Assembly (NCBI RefSeq): GCF_014646255.1
Contig: NZ_BMNC01000003.1
Span: forward strand, 744,001 to 808,000
DNA: 64,000 bases
DNA from: Lentzea pudingi
GTDB lineage: Bacteria > Actinomycetota > Actinomycetes > Mycobacteriales > Pseudonocardiaceae
Direction of reading: 5' to 3'
Positions 14,216 through 22,803 of the stretch are shown here, piece after piece. Every line of letters begins with the position of its first letter. Positions within the stretch are counted from its first letter, which is position 1. The position numbers were made by a program, and so were the translations under genes. The notes under the pieces are model-generated. The model worked only from the letters and a program-made list of their open reading frames with translations. It was not told the DNA's origin and did no database searches.

Positions 14216-15544
14216 ATGCGCGTGCGTGCGTCTACACGCGTCGCGGCGGGACAGTTCGCCGTTGTCGCCGCACTGCTGATGAGTGCGCCCGCCGCGCTCG
14301 CCGAGCCGGCCGAACCGGGTGACCCTGTCGCGGACGCCGTCCTGGACGTGGCCGGAGATCGTCTCGAGATCGACGTCGCGCGACAGCGGGTGGAGGCGGC
14401 GGACCCGGCCAAGCCCGTCGAGCTGACCTGGGACACCAGTTCCATCGAGCCCGGCACCGTCTTCGGCGACAGGGTCACCCTGCGGGCATCCGTTGTGGAC
14501 AGCGGGAAACCGGCGGGGGAGCCGGTCGCCGTTCCTGTCGCGTCCACCGGGACGCTTCAGGTCGATCCTCCGGGACCGGGCGGGCACGAGCTCCGCCTCG
14601 AAGCCACCGCACATGCTCTCGACGGGCGGCCGCTGACCGTCGAGAGCGTCTACGCCCTGTCGGTCGCCGAGGCGGCTCGCCCCGAAGTGGCGCCGCAGGT
14701 CCTCCCCCCGGCGCCCCAGCCCGAGATCCTCCCGCCGGCTCGCCAGCCCGAGGTGGCCGCACCGAGCCCGCAGATCCTCGCTGCCGCGCAACAACCACCG
14801 ACGGCCACAGGTCGCGTCGTCATCGACAAGGGACACGTCGACGCCGTCGCTCCCCGGTTGCTGCCGGACGGACTGCACATCCAGGTCAAGGACGGCACGG
14901 TCGCCGGCACCACGACGTGGCGCGAGCCAGCGGACGTGGAACTGAAAGTCACCTCCGCGTCCCGCACCGCCCTGCCCGCGAGCCCGCAGCTCGCCTTCCT
15001 CGGCGCAGCAGGCAAACAGGTCTTCCTGTTGCCGCAGACCCAGCGGGCCGACGTCCTGTGGGCGGGCTGGTCCACCGAGGAACTGCGCCCGGCAGACGTG
15101 TCAGGACCGGTGACGTGGTCGCTGACCGCTGTCGAGGGGCCTGGTGCGTTCGGCCTGTTCACCACCGGCTCGTTCGGCGAGCCGACGGTTCTCTTCGACA
15201 GCACCGACGGCCTCCCGGACGCGCAGTCCGTGCCACTGGGCACGCACGCCCACGCCAACTGGGCATTCGCCGAACCCGGCCGGTACCGCCTCACGTTCAC
15301 CGCCACCGCACCCGGCGCCGGCGGACCGCTGACCGACACCGAGACCTACACGTTCACGATCGGCGACGGCACGTCGTCGCCGGCGCAGCAGCCCGGCGCC
15401 GTCAACCGCAACCCCGCCATCACTCTGGCGTCGACCGGTCCCGCCGGCCTGTCGGCCGTCACCGGCCTGGGCCTGGCCCTGCTCGCCTCGGGTGTGGCCG
15501 TGCTCGTCGTCACCCGCCGCCGCGTCCAGGAGAAGACCTCGTGA
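14216..15544 (+). CDS. LAxTG-anchored single-repeat surface protein
   Basis: 442 residues. A signal peptide (about 1-31) is followed by a beta-rich N-terminal domain (about 35-155), a Pro/Gln linker (VLPPAPQPEILPPARQPEV-like), one anchored repeat at about 195-385 (DKGHVDAVAPRLLPDG, FLGAAGKQVFLLPQTQ, VLWAGWSTEEL, GTHAHANWAFAEPG), then ITLASTG, a hydrophobic helix and VTRRRVQEKTS. LASTG indicates class E sortase anchoring. It is coupled to the next gene by a GTGA overlap. The ATG is placed by the signal peptide, with GGAG about 17 bases upstream. A wall-bound zinc receptor role is inferred from the repeat and the double Zur-like site. Confidence 0.82.
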   Translation: MRVRASTRVAAGQFAVVAALLMSAPAALAEPAEPGDPVADAVLDVAGDRLEIDVARQRVEAADPAKPVELTWDTSSIEPGTVFGDRVTLRASVVDSGKPAGEPVAVPVASTGTLQVDPPGPGGHELRLEATAHALDGRPLTVESVYALSVAEAARPEVAPQVLPPAPQPEILPPARQPEVAAPSPQILAAAQQPPTATGRVVIDKGHVDAVAPRLLPDGLHIQVKDGTVAGTTTWREPADVELKVTSASRTALPASPQLAFLGAAGKQVFLLPQTQRADVLWAGWSTEELRPADVSGPVTWSLTAVEGPGAFGLFTTGSFGEPTVLFDSTDGLPDAQSVPLGTHAHANWAFAEPGRYRLTFTATAPGAGGPLTDTETYTFTIGDGTSSPAQQPGAVNRNPAITLASTGPAGLSAVTGLGLALLASGVAVLVVTRRRVQEKTS

Positions 15545-17145
15545 GCACCTCGAATCGCGGCTGGGCCGCGCTCGCCACCGTGACGGTGGTCGCGCTCACC
15601 TCGCTTTCCCTCGCCACGGCGTTCGCCCAGGACACCACCACCGTCGTCGACCAGGGTCACGTCGATCTTCTCGCACCGGTCGTGACGGACGGCGTCCTCG
15701 ACGTGCGTTACAAGGACGGCAACACGATGCCGCCGACGTGGCACGATCCCGAACAGGTCGTCACGCACGTCAAGCCGGAGTCCCGCATCCAGGTGCCCGA
15801 CCTGCCGGAGTACGCGTTCCTGGGACCTGCGGGCAGCGACCTCTGGCTCATTCCCGAGGTGCAGGACCCCAACGTCGTCTGGGCGGGCTGGAACACCGAG
15901 TCCCTCACCGCGGGCCAGGTGGATCCGAACTCCGTGCGCTGGACACTCGACTCCATCGCCGGTGACCAGCGGGCCGCCCCGGCACCGGGCACGCTGACGG
16001 TGTTCCAGTCCGGTCCGTTCGGAGAGCCGCTGCCGCGAGTCTTCGACACCGCCCAGCCCTTGCCGCAACACCACCCACTGACGCTCGGCACGCACGCCCA
16101 CGCGAACTGGACGTTCTCCGCGCAGGGCGTCTACCGCCTCACGTTCACCGTCGAAGCCACGACGCCCGCAGGTGTGCCACTGCGCGACACCACCACCTAC
16201 ACGATCGCTGTTGGCGACGTCGATCCCCGCACGGTCCAGCCAGGCGTGCCGACCACCACGACGACTACAACGACCACCACCACCACCACAACGACGACCT
16301 CCGCCACCACAACTACAACGACCTCCGCTGCCACGACGACTGCCTCGACGACAGCAACAACCGTCCCCCCGGCTTCATGCGTCGTGCTGAACGATGGCCA
16401 TGTCGACCTCATCGCCCCACGTCTCCGTGAAGGCGCATTGCGCACCGAGGTCAAGGACGGCACCGCTGGGCCGGACGCGGCGGTGTGGCGCGATCCTTCC
16501 GACGTGGTGCTGCACCTCGTTCCCGCGGCCCGCAACACCGTGCCGAACGACCCGGCCTACGACTTCCTGGGCACACCCGGCGCACCCGTGTGGCTCATCC
16601 CGCAGACCCAGATCCCCGGCATCGTCTGGGCGGGGTGGAACACCGAGTCCCTGAACCCGCAGGACATCTCTGGCGACGTCAGCGTTCGAGTGTCCGCAGT
16701 GGACGGTCCAGGCCGCATGGCGGTGTTCCTCACCGGCCTCACCCCGACCGTCCTGGCCGACTCGGCCAACGGCCTTCCAGACGCCATCACCGTTCCGCTG
16801 GGCACCCATGCCCACGCCAACTGGGCCTTCGGCACCGAGGGGACCTACCGCGTCACCGTCGACGTCACAGCCACCCTCGCTGACGGCCGCACCGCCACTG
16901 ACACCGACGTCTTCACCATCGCCGTGGGCGCCGTGGACCCCACCGCCGGACGCTCATGCGCACCGCCGACCACGACGACCCTAGCGCCCAGCATGCCGAT
17001 TTCCGCCACTACCGCGCTCGTGCCTCCTCGTGCCGGCCTGGCTTCAACCGGCGTCGGTGGTCTCGGCCCAGCAGTTCTCCTGGCCTCTCTGCTCACCACC
17101 GGTGGAGTCGCCGTCCTGCTGCTCAGCCGCCGGCGCCGCCACTGA
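15541..17145 (+). CDS. LAxTG-anchored two-repeat surface protein
   Basis: 534 residues starting at a GTG overlapping the previous stop. The order is signal peptide; repeat 1 (DQGHVDLLAPVV, NVVWAGWNTESL, GTHAHANWTFSAQGVY); a Thr-rich spacer of about 40 residues; repeat 2 (NDGHVDLIAPRLREG, IVWAGWNTESLN, GTHAHANWAFGTEGTY); another short Thr linker; LASTG; a helix; and LLLSRRRRH. Two intact GHxD/HxHxNW sets make this the richest wall protein beside the 6233 gene. The Thr spacer is a typical wall-spanning stalk. It is the last gene of the zinc block. Confidence 0.82.
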   Translation: MSTSNRGWAALATVTVVALTSLSLATAFAQDTTTVVDQGHVDLLAPVVTDGVLDVRYKDGNTMPPTWHDPEQVVTHVKPESRIQVPDLPEYAFLGPAGSDLWLIPEVQDPNVVWAGWNTESLTAGQVDPNSVRWTLDSIAGDQRAAPAPGTLTVFQSGPFGEPLPRVFDTAQPLPQHHPLTLGTHAHANWTFSAQGVYRLTFTVEATTPAGVPLRDTTTYTIAVGDVDPRTVQPGVPTTTTTTTTTTTTTTTTSATTTTTTSAATTTASTTATTVPPASCVVLNDGHVDLIAPRLREGALRTEVKDGTAGPDAAVWRDPSDVVLHLVPAARNTVPNDPAYDFLGTPGAPVWLIPQTQIPGIVWAGWNTESLNPQDISGDVSVRVSAVDGPGRMAVFLTGLTPTVLADSANGLPDAITVPLGTHAHANWAFGTEGTYRVTVDVTATLADGRTATDTDVFTIAVGAVDPTAGRSCAPPTTTTLAPSMPISATTALVPPRAGLASTGVGGLGPAVLLASLLTTGGVAVLLLSRRRRH

Positions 17146-17431
17146 GCCCTGGGCGCGGCTCACCAGGCTGCGAACCGCGTGTTGGTTGCTCCCGCGTCGT
17201 GAACGTCTTCGCGGATGCCTCTACCGGCGGCGTGCCGCTGCGAATAGGTAGCGACGCAATGTTGCTCTACCTGCCACGGCGACCAGAGTCCGCATCGCGT
17301 AGTTGGCGGTCGGTAGACGACCGGCTGCTGGTTCGAATCTCAGCGGTTCCGCTTTTGGGCTGTCCGGGTGGAGATGGGCATGCTGTCGTCACGATGCCTT
17401 CGGCCTTTGGTCTCGGTTCTGACCAAGGGGG
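17146..17431. other. Gap without a recognisable gene
   Basis: Non-coding. Around 17302-17347 there is a tRNA-like stretch with GGTTCGAATC and a stem-loop before it, but the arms do not pair properly. From about 17360 the sequence becomes similar to the region upstream of the intact recombinase at 60000-60080 (GGGTGGAG, then TCTCGGyTCTGACC), so the left end of that element lies near here. Confidence 0.45.
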
Positions 17432-18744
17432 TTGACGGTGGCGACGTTGACGAATGCCGAACTGATCACCGCGTTGACTCGACCTCGCGGTCCAGTGGTG
17501 CCGTCGGGCGAGCCTGGCTTGCGCTTTGCGTTCTATGGCCGGATGTCGACGAGCACGTTCCAGGATCTGCGGACTTCTCGTGCGTGGCAGCGTGCGGTGT
17601 CGGACGGCGGTGGTTGTGGCAGGACCGTCCGGAGGCTGCAGCGTTGCTGGCTGCTGCCGCGGACCCTGGTCGTGATTTCGACGCGGTCGTCGTAGGCGAG
17701 TACGAGCGGGCGTTTCACGGTGATCAGTTCCGTGAAGTGGTATCAGGGCTCAATGCGCTGGGGGTTGCGGTGTGGCTGCCGGAGGCTGGCGGTCCGGTGG
17801 AACTCGGCAGTCCGGTGCACGAGGCGTTGATGGTGTTGCTGGGTGCGCAGGCGCAGCGTGAGGTGGCGAGGGCGCGGCAGCGGGTTCTGGCGGCGATGCG
17901 GGCGCAGACTCGTGTGGAGGGCCGGTTTCTGGGTGGCCGTCCGCCGTATGGGTATCGGCTTGTTGATGGTGGTCGGCATCCCAATCCTGTGCATGGGCGG
18001 TGGGGTAGGCGGGTGCAGGTGTTGGCGCCGGATCCAGTGACTGCGCCGTGGGTGCGGTGGATGTTCGCCGAACGCGCTCGCGGTCGCACGGTGGCGTCGT
18101 TGACACGAGAGCTCAACGAGCGTGGAGTGGTGTGTCCGTCGGGTGCTGACCCGGAGCGGAATGCGCATAGGTCGGGGGAGCCGTGGATCGTGCGAACGGG
18201 TGGCGATGATTCTGGAGAACCCGCGCTATACCGGCCGACAGGTGTGGAACCGAAGCAGCACAACCGGCCACGGACGTGCCGGCGGCCGTGGCTCGGGAGC
18301 GCTGCGGCGGAACCCGGTCAACGGGTGGGAGGTGTCCGAGCGAATCGCGCACGACCCTCTCGTGGATGACGAGACGTTCGTCGCGGTGCAGGGGATGCGG
18401 GTGGCGAAGCCTGCCAAGGACGGCGAGTTCGGCGCTATCGGCTGGCTGGGCTCGTCGTGTGTGGGCTGTGTGGCCGGCGGATGGACGGGCACTGGGTTCA
18501 TGGGCGAGCGGGCTACCGATGCCGACACGGCTTTACCAGCGCCAAGCGACGTTCCGACGGCGAACCACGGAACCTCTACGTCCGAGAAGACCGCCTGCTC
18601 GAGGCACTGCCACACCTACTCGGGTGGACCGCTGGACCCGTGGAGGAAGGCGCGGGTGAGGAGTTGGTCGATCACGTCCGCGAGCAGTGTTTGCAGATTC
18701 ATTATGACGACCGGCGTCGTGAAATTCGCCCCCGCACCGACTAA
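17432..18744 (+). pseudogene. Frameshifted serine recombinase
   Basis: A decayed homologue of the intact recombinase at 60082. The N-terminus matches in one frame (RFAFYGRMSTSTFQDLRTSR). An internal deletion of roughly 50 bases near 17605 removes the ELIDGVGSVVVEFF region. The reading then shifts for EYERAFHGDQFREV through RRVQVLAPDPVTAPWVRWMF, shifts again near 18200 for ILENPRYTGRQVWNR, and again near 18450 for the zinc-ribbon part CGLCGRRMDGHWVHGRAGY. At least three reading-frame changes make it non-functional. The 3' flank is shared with the intact copy, so both belong to the same mobile element type. Confidence 0.85.
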
Positions 18745-18834
18745 CGCTGAAAACTGTGGAACCTGCTCGTCACCCAATTCAGCCAGTGCTCGCGTTGGAG
18801 GGGTGTGCTGACGTAAGTGGCCGAAATATGAATC

Positions 18835-18969
18835 ACCCCATGGGATTCTGGTGAATCCCGTGGGGTAAGGGAATGTCCGAAGAGGGACTCGGACACTTGT
18901 GGGTAGCAACCTTGCGCGGTTTGTGTGTTCATGTGGATATGGATAGCTCGCCGCCGAAATAGAGGGCCA
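18835..18969. repeat. Recombinase-element 3' end: hairpin and conserved flank
   Basis: A hairpin at 18835-18866 (ACCCCATGGGATTC pairing with GAATCCCGTGGGGT, one mismatch) is followed at 18906-18933 by a block nearly identical to 61602-61629, then GGATAGCTCG and ATAGAGGGCCA (ending 18969). All of these recur downstream of the intact recombinase at 61536-61665. Similarity stops after ATAGAGGGCCA, which marks the probable right boundary. Confidence 0.7.
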
Positions 18970-18997
18970 TTTTATTAATTGGCACCTTCGGCTACTT

Positions 18998-19598
18998 CTA
19001 TTCGTTCCGCTTTGGTGGGTGGATCGTACACAAGTAGGAGACGCCGACCTGGTTTACGCAGTCCTGGGCGAGATCGTGAACACGCCAGGAGTAGCCCAGG
19101 TCGGGCTCGCGTACGTCTACGGTGACCTCGATGGGCGTGTAGCGGTGCAGCGGTTTGGAAGCACCGTCATAGGGGAGTCCGACGTTCTCGGTAACCAAGA
19201 TCGTCAGCGGCTGATCGCCCGTCCACTCGATCCCCACACGCACGTCGTACCCGTCGTTGCCGGTCGCCTCGGCTGTAGTGCGGACGAGGGCTCAACTTTT
19301 CGTCAGTAGTTTCTGAGCAACGCACCCGTAAGTCGCTCGTCGTCGAAGCACCCTGCGGGCACGGTTTCACTTTCTCGAACCTGGCCGGATAGAACGCCTC
19401 GCCATAAGTCGACAGGCCCGTCTGGGCGGAGTCATTCATGAGGGTCGTCATCCCTAACTGAGCGGATGCTGTTTCGCCACGCGCAACGCTCATCACATCG
19501 GTGGTCTCGTTCGGCCACACCCACTTGACGCCGAGGCGCAACTGGTCTCCGTTGGACGTGAGTCCACAGATCGGCTGCTGATCATCGACAAGCTTCAC
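18998..19598 (-). pseudogene. Broken gene of unknown family
   Basis: Two halves of one protein in different frames. The upstream part (minus strand from 19598) includes KLVDDQQPICGLTSNGDQLR and later ARFEKVKPCPQGASTT. The downstream part (from about 19270 to 18998) includes NDGYDVRVGIEWTGDQPLTI and YLCTIHPPKRNE. A frameshift near 19280-19310 separates them. Paired cysteines suggest an extracytoplasmic domain, and the signal peptide end is missing. I do not recognise the family. Confidence 0.5.
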
Positions 19599-20007
19599 CT
19601 CAAGTCAGCGCTGAACCGCTACGTGCACCACTACAGCTACTGACGACAACGCCGAGGGCGACCCGATCGCCCCTCGCAAGGTCAGGCTGTGGGTCCGTAC
19701 GTCGCCAGCGAATACTCGGCGGCTTGATCAAAGAGTATGAACCTGAAGCCGCTTGTGGCACAGGCCAGGCCTATTAAGCCATGTTGGTGCCTCGCGCACT
19801 GTAGGCGCTCGGACGGATGAGGCCGATCGCATGTCATGCGAGTTGAGCAGCTCCATGTTATAGGCGACGAAATTGATCTATTCCATCTCGCATCGCCCGT
19901 GCTCTGCATTTGCAAGCGGCATGCCGACGATTGGCAGGTTTTCTTGACGATGCACATACTGGACAAGCCCTCAGGTTGAACGCCCGATCGACTACGGAGG
20001 TGGTTGC
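19599..20007. other. Gap, no gene seen
   Basis: Mixed sequence of lower GC with no ORF that has a ribosome-binding site and plausible protein composition. It holds the leader of the 20008 gene. Confidence 0.5.
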
Positions 20008-20598
20008 GTGACCAGTCCACGAACGACGGCGCTTCCCGAATTGCCTCGGCGAGAGCCCTACCGGACGTGGTGGGGATCGCTGATCGTGGTGGCGGTCATC
20101 GTGGCGTTGGTCGGCACACTGGTGGTCGTCGACAACAACATCTCCGGGGCCCAGGCCGTCGAGCCGGGCACGGTCATCGAGGTCGGTCAGGGGGTGACCT
20201 ACGTGCCTGCCGACGGGTGGTCGATCATCCCCGAGAACACCACGCCGGGCAGTGCGTCGCAGGTGGCGGGGCGGGGTGGTTCGTTCACGGTGCGGGCGAA
20301 CGAGTGGGACGGCACCACGGCCGAGGAGGTCGAACGCACCAAGCGGAGTATCACGGCCAGCGGTGACGTGCAGCTGACCGGCGAGGGCACCTCGTTCCAC
20401 ACCGTCGGCGGGCTCACCGGTGTCGCGCTGGCCTACGTCGGCCAGCACCTCCAGGGCCGTGCGTGGATCGCGGTGGACGAGCAGGCCAACGTGTCCGTCG
20501 TCGCCTTCGGGCCCAGCGCGCCGGAGACCTACCAGCAGACAGCGGGCCCGATCGACTCGATGCTCAACAGCATCCGGATGACGGGAGCCCGTCCGTGA
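20008..20598 (+). CDS. Single-pass membrane protein, partner of the PrsW-like gene
   Basis: 196 residues from a GTG with GGAGG upstream. A cytoplasmic N-terminus of about 20 residues is followed by one helix (GSLIVVAVIVALVGTLVVV) and a soluble extracytoplasmic domain (about 45-196) rich in beta strands (VTYVPADGWSIIPENTTPG, GLTGVALAYVGQHLQGRAW). I do not recognise a named domain, though similar actinobacterial proteins with one helix and such a domain are common. The stop overlaps the PrsW-like start (GTGA). It may be a substrate or regulator of that protease; this is inference. Confidence 0.75.
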   Translation: MTSPRTTALPELPRREPYRTWWGSLIVVAVIVALVGTLVVVDNNISGAQAVEPGTVIEVGQGVTYVPADGWSIIPENTTPGSASQVAGRGGSFTVRANEWDGTTAEEVERTKRSITASGDVQLTGEGTSFHTVGGLTGVALAYVGQHLQGRAWIAVDEQANVSVVAFGPSAPETYQQTAGPIDSMLNSIRMTGARP

Positions 20599-21767
20599 CG
20601 CAGGCCAACAACACTCCCGACCTGCTTGCGCCGGTCGGCGTCGACAGCTTCTTCCAGCCCCGGCGCGTGGCGTTCTGGGTCATGGTGTTCTTCATCGCCA
20701 ACGGCTTGTTCTTCGAAGCCACCCAGCTGCTCACCGCTTACCGCATCGTGCCCGTGGCGGTGTTGTTCGGCGTCGTGCTGTGGACGCTCTACACCATTCC
20801 GGTACTGCTGTTCTTCCGGTCGCTGGACCTGTTCGAGCAACATCCGCCGCTGGGGTTCGTGCTGGCTTTCGCCTGGGGCGGATTCGCCGCGACCTATCTG
20901 GCCGTGTCCGCGAACAGCGCCATCTTCTCCCTCGCGTCCAAGCTCGGCGGACCGCAGTACGCCGCCGACTGGGGGCCCGCCCTGGCAGGCCCGACCGTCG
21001 AGGAGCCCCTCAAGCTCCTCGGCGTGGTCCTGCTGGTTCTGGTGGCGCGCAACCAGTTCCCGACCCTGCTGTCCGTGGTCGCGACCGGTGCGATGGTCGG
21101 CCTGGGCTTCCAGGTCCTGGAAGACATGTCCTACAGCATCAACACCGCGATCGCGTTCCCGATGGACAACGAGGTGCTGCCCGTCGCGCTCATGCTGGGC
21201 ACCCGCGGAATTCTCAGCGGTATCTGGAGCCACGCGATGTTCACCTCCGTCGCCGCGTTCGGCATCGGCTACTTCCTCACGCGCCGTCACAAGCCCTTCG
21301 TCCAGCGCGTCGCCGTCGCTGTCGCCGCGTTCGCGGCGGCGTGGTCGCTGCACTTCTTCTGGAACTCGCCGTTCTTCACCGACCTCGGGTTCCTCCCCTC
21401 GATCTTCATCAAGGCCGTGCCGGTCGCGATCGTCGGCTACCTCATCTGGCGGCTCGCCGGAAAGGAGGAGGGCACGTACCTGAAGGTTCTGGCCGATCAC
21501 CTCGTCGCCGACGACCTCATCACGCCGGCGGAGCGAGAGGACCTGCCCTCCCTGCGCCGGCGTCTCCACGCCCGCAAGGAGTTGAAGAAGGCCAAGGGAA
21601 GCAAGGCCGCGAAGGCCCTGCGCGAGTTGCAGCGTGAACAAGTGCGTTTGGTGATGTACCACGGACGATATGGCGCAGGCGTCAAGCTCCTCGACCACGA
21701 GTACGCCGTGCACCGCGCCCGTGCCCGACTGACCGCGCTGACCACTGACCAGCGCGCGGCGGCTTAG
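20595..21767 (+). CDS. PrsW-family intramembrane metalloprotease-like protein
   Basis: 390 residues with about nine hydrophobic helices and a charged C-terminal tail (about 300-390, Arg/Lys-rich helices). PrsW-type motifs are present: GPTVEEPLKLLGVV (EExxK), GFQVLEDMSY (Glu in the next helix) and SHAMFTSVAAFGIGY (HAxxT-like His). PrsW enzymes cleave membrane proteins, for example anti-sigma factors in Bacillus. Here the coupled upstream gene encodes a single-pass membrane protein and no sigma or anti-sigma gene is nearby. The GTG start overlaps the previous stop. Confidence 0.85.
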   Translation: MTQANNTPDLLAPVGVDSFFQPRRVAFWVMVFFIANGLFFEATQLLTAYRIVPVAVLFGVVLWTLYTIPVLLFFRSLDLFEQHPPLGFVLAFAWGGFAATYLAVSANSAIFSLASKLGGPQYAADWGPALAGPTVEEPLKLLGVVLLVLVARNQFPTLLSVVATGAMVGLGFQVLEDMSYSINTAIAFPMDNEVLPVALMLGTRGILSGIWSHAMFTSVAAFGIGYFLTRRHKPFVQRVAVAVAAFAAAWSLHFFWNSPFFTDLGFLPSIFIKAVPVAIVGYLIWRLAGKEEGTYLKVLADHLVADDLITPAEREDLPSLRRRLHARKELKKAKGSKAAKALRELQREQVRLVMYHGRYGAGVKLLDHEYAVHRARARLTALTTDQRAAA

Positions 21768-21857
21768 CAGCGGAAGCCGAGAACAATCGTCTCCTGGTGC
21801 CGGTTCGAACGGCACCTATAGTGGCCTGGCGCGATTGCGAGGACATGGGAGGCGCCG

Positions 21858-22724
21858 ATGACCGACTCCTTCGCCGAGGCGTTCCGGTGTGCGCGCCTTC
21901 GCACGGGGCTGTCGTTGGAACGGGTGCACGCCAAACTCGCGGATCAGGGTTTCTCGGTCAGCATCGCCACGCTGAGCACGTGGCAGCGCGGTAGGAGTCA
22001 GCCTGAGCAACCTGCGTCGCTGCAGGCGATCCCGGCGCTCGAGCGCATCCTCGCTGTCGCGCCGGGGACCTTGAGTTCCCGGTTGCGCTCGACCCGGCCT
22101 CGGGGTCGGGTCGGTGGAGCAGGCGGCCGGGAGCCCGTCTCTCCGCTGGAGCGCGCTCTCGGTGACGAGTACGAGCGGTATCGGTCTCATGTGCGGCTGG
22201 TGTCGGTGAAGGACTTGATCAGGGTCGGGGCCGACCGCGCCAGCACGTCCGTGGAGACGACGATGGTGGTGCGGGCTACTCGCGACGATCTCCAGTCGGT
22301 GCACCACGTGGTCACCGCCGACGACGTGACCCGTCCACCTCGGGTCACCATCCACACCGGACATCTGGGAGAGGTTCGGACGGTACCCGCCGCGGGGTGT
22401 GTGGTCGTGGAGATGAGGTTCGGTTGCACGCTGGCTCGTAACGAAACCGCGATCGTGCACTACGAGCAGGAGTTCGACGGGAGTCAGGCGTCCAAGCCGG
22501 AATGCACGCGGCGGTTCGTTCACCCGCTGAACGAGTGGCTGCTGCACGTGGTGTTCCACCCGAGCGCGCGGCCGGAGTGGTGTCGCAGTTTCTTCCGTGC
22601 CGACGACGACGGCGCCGAGCAGCGTGTGCGGCGAGTCGGTCTCGATTCGTTCGGGTCTGCGCACTTGCTCGTTTCCAGGGTTGACCCGGGAATCCACGGG
22701 CTGGCCTGGGACTGGCCGGTCTGA
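21858..22724 (+). CDS. XRE-type transcriptional regulator
   Basis: 288 residues. An N-terminal helix-turn-helix (about 5-65: ARLRTGLSLERVHAKLADQG, then ISTLSTWQRGRSQPE-like spacing) is followed by a longer domain of unknown role (ALGDEYERYRSHVRLVSVKD, ETAIVHYEQEF, HPLNEWLLHVVFHP, PGIHGLAWDWPV). It is a clear paralogue of the minus-strand gene at 24821. Both share the start layout, the NETA(I/V)V(H/D)Y block and the final HGxxWxWP. The two flank the subtilisin gene, which suggests a common local role. Confidence 0.78.
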   Translation: MTDSFAEAFRCARLRTGLSLERVHAKLADQGFSVSIATLSTWQRGRSQPEQPASLQAIPALERILAVAPGTLSSRLRSTRPRGRVGGAGGREPVSPLERALGDEYERYRSHVRLVSVKDLIRVGADRASTSVETTMVVRATRDDLQSVHHVVTADDVTRPPRVTIHTGHLGEVRTVPAAGCVVVEMRFGCTLARNETAIVHYEQEFDGSQASKPECTRRFVHPLNEWLLHVVFHPSARPEWCRSFFRADDDGAEQRVRRVGLDSFGSAHLLVSRVDPGIHGLAWDWPV

Positions 22725-22762
22725 GGGCAGCCGGGCTGGACCGATCGTTCGTGTGGACGAGC

Positions 22763-22796
22763 GCCGTGCGGTCAGGCCAAGACCTGACCGCACGGC
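22763..22796. terminator. Bidirectional hairpin terminator
   Basis: A perfect 14-bp stem (GCCGTGCGGTCAGG with its complement) and loop CCAAGA, between the convergent regulator gene (stop 22724) and the subtilisin gene (stop 22804). Confidence 0.85.
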
Positions 22797-22803
22797 ATCG
22801 GTG

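Noticed and set aside
16251..16370. Tandem ACC/ACG triplets resembling a microsatellite
   Set aside because: It is the in-frame Thr-rich stalk of the 15541 surface protein, an ordinary wall spacer.
17302..17347. tRNA-like stretch with GGTTCGAATC
   Set aside because: The T-arm has an extra base, position 33 of the presumed anticodon loop is not U, and no acceptor stem forms. It may be a decayed attachment site but is not a tRNA gene.
19682..20020. 112-codon minus-strand ORF
   Set aside because: Composition is not protein-like, there is no ribosome-binding site, and it overlaps the promoter of the 20008 gene.
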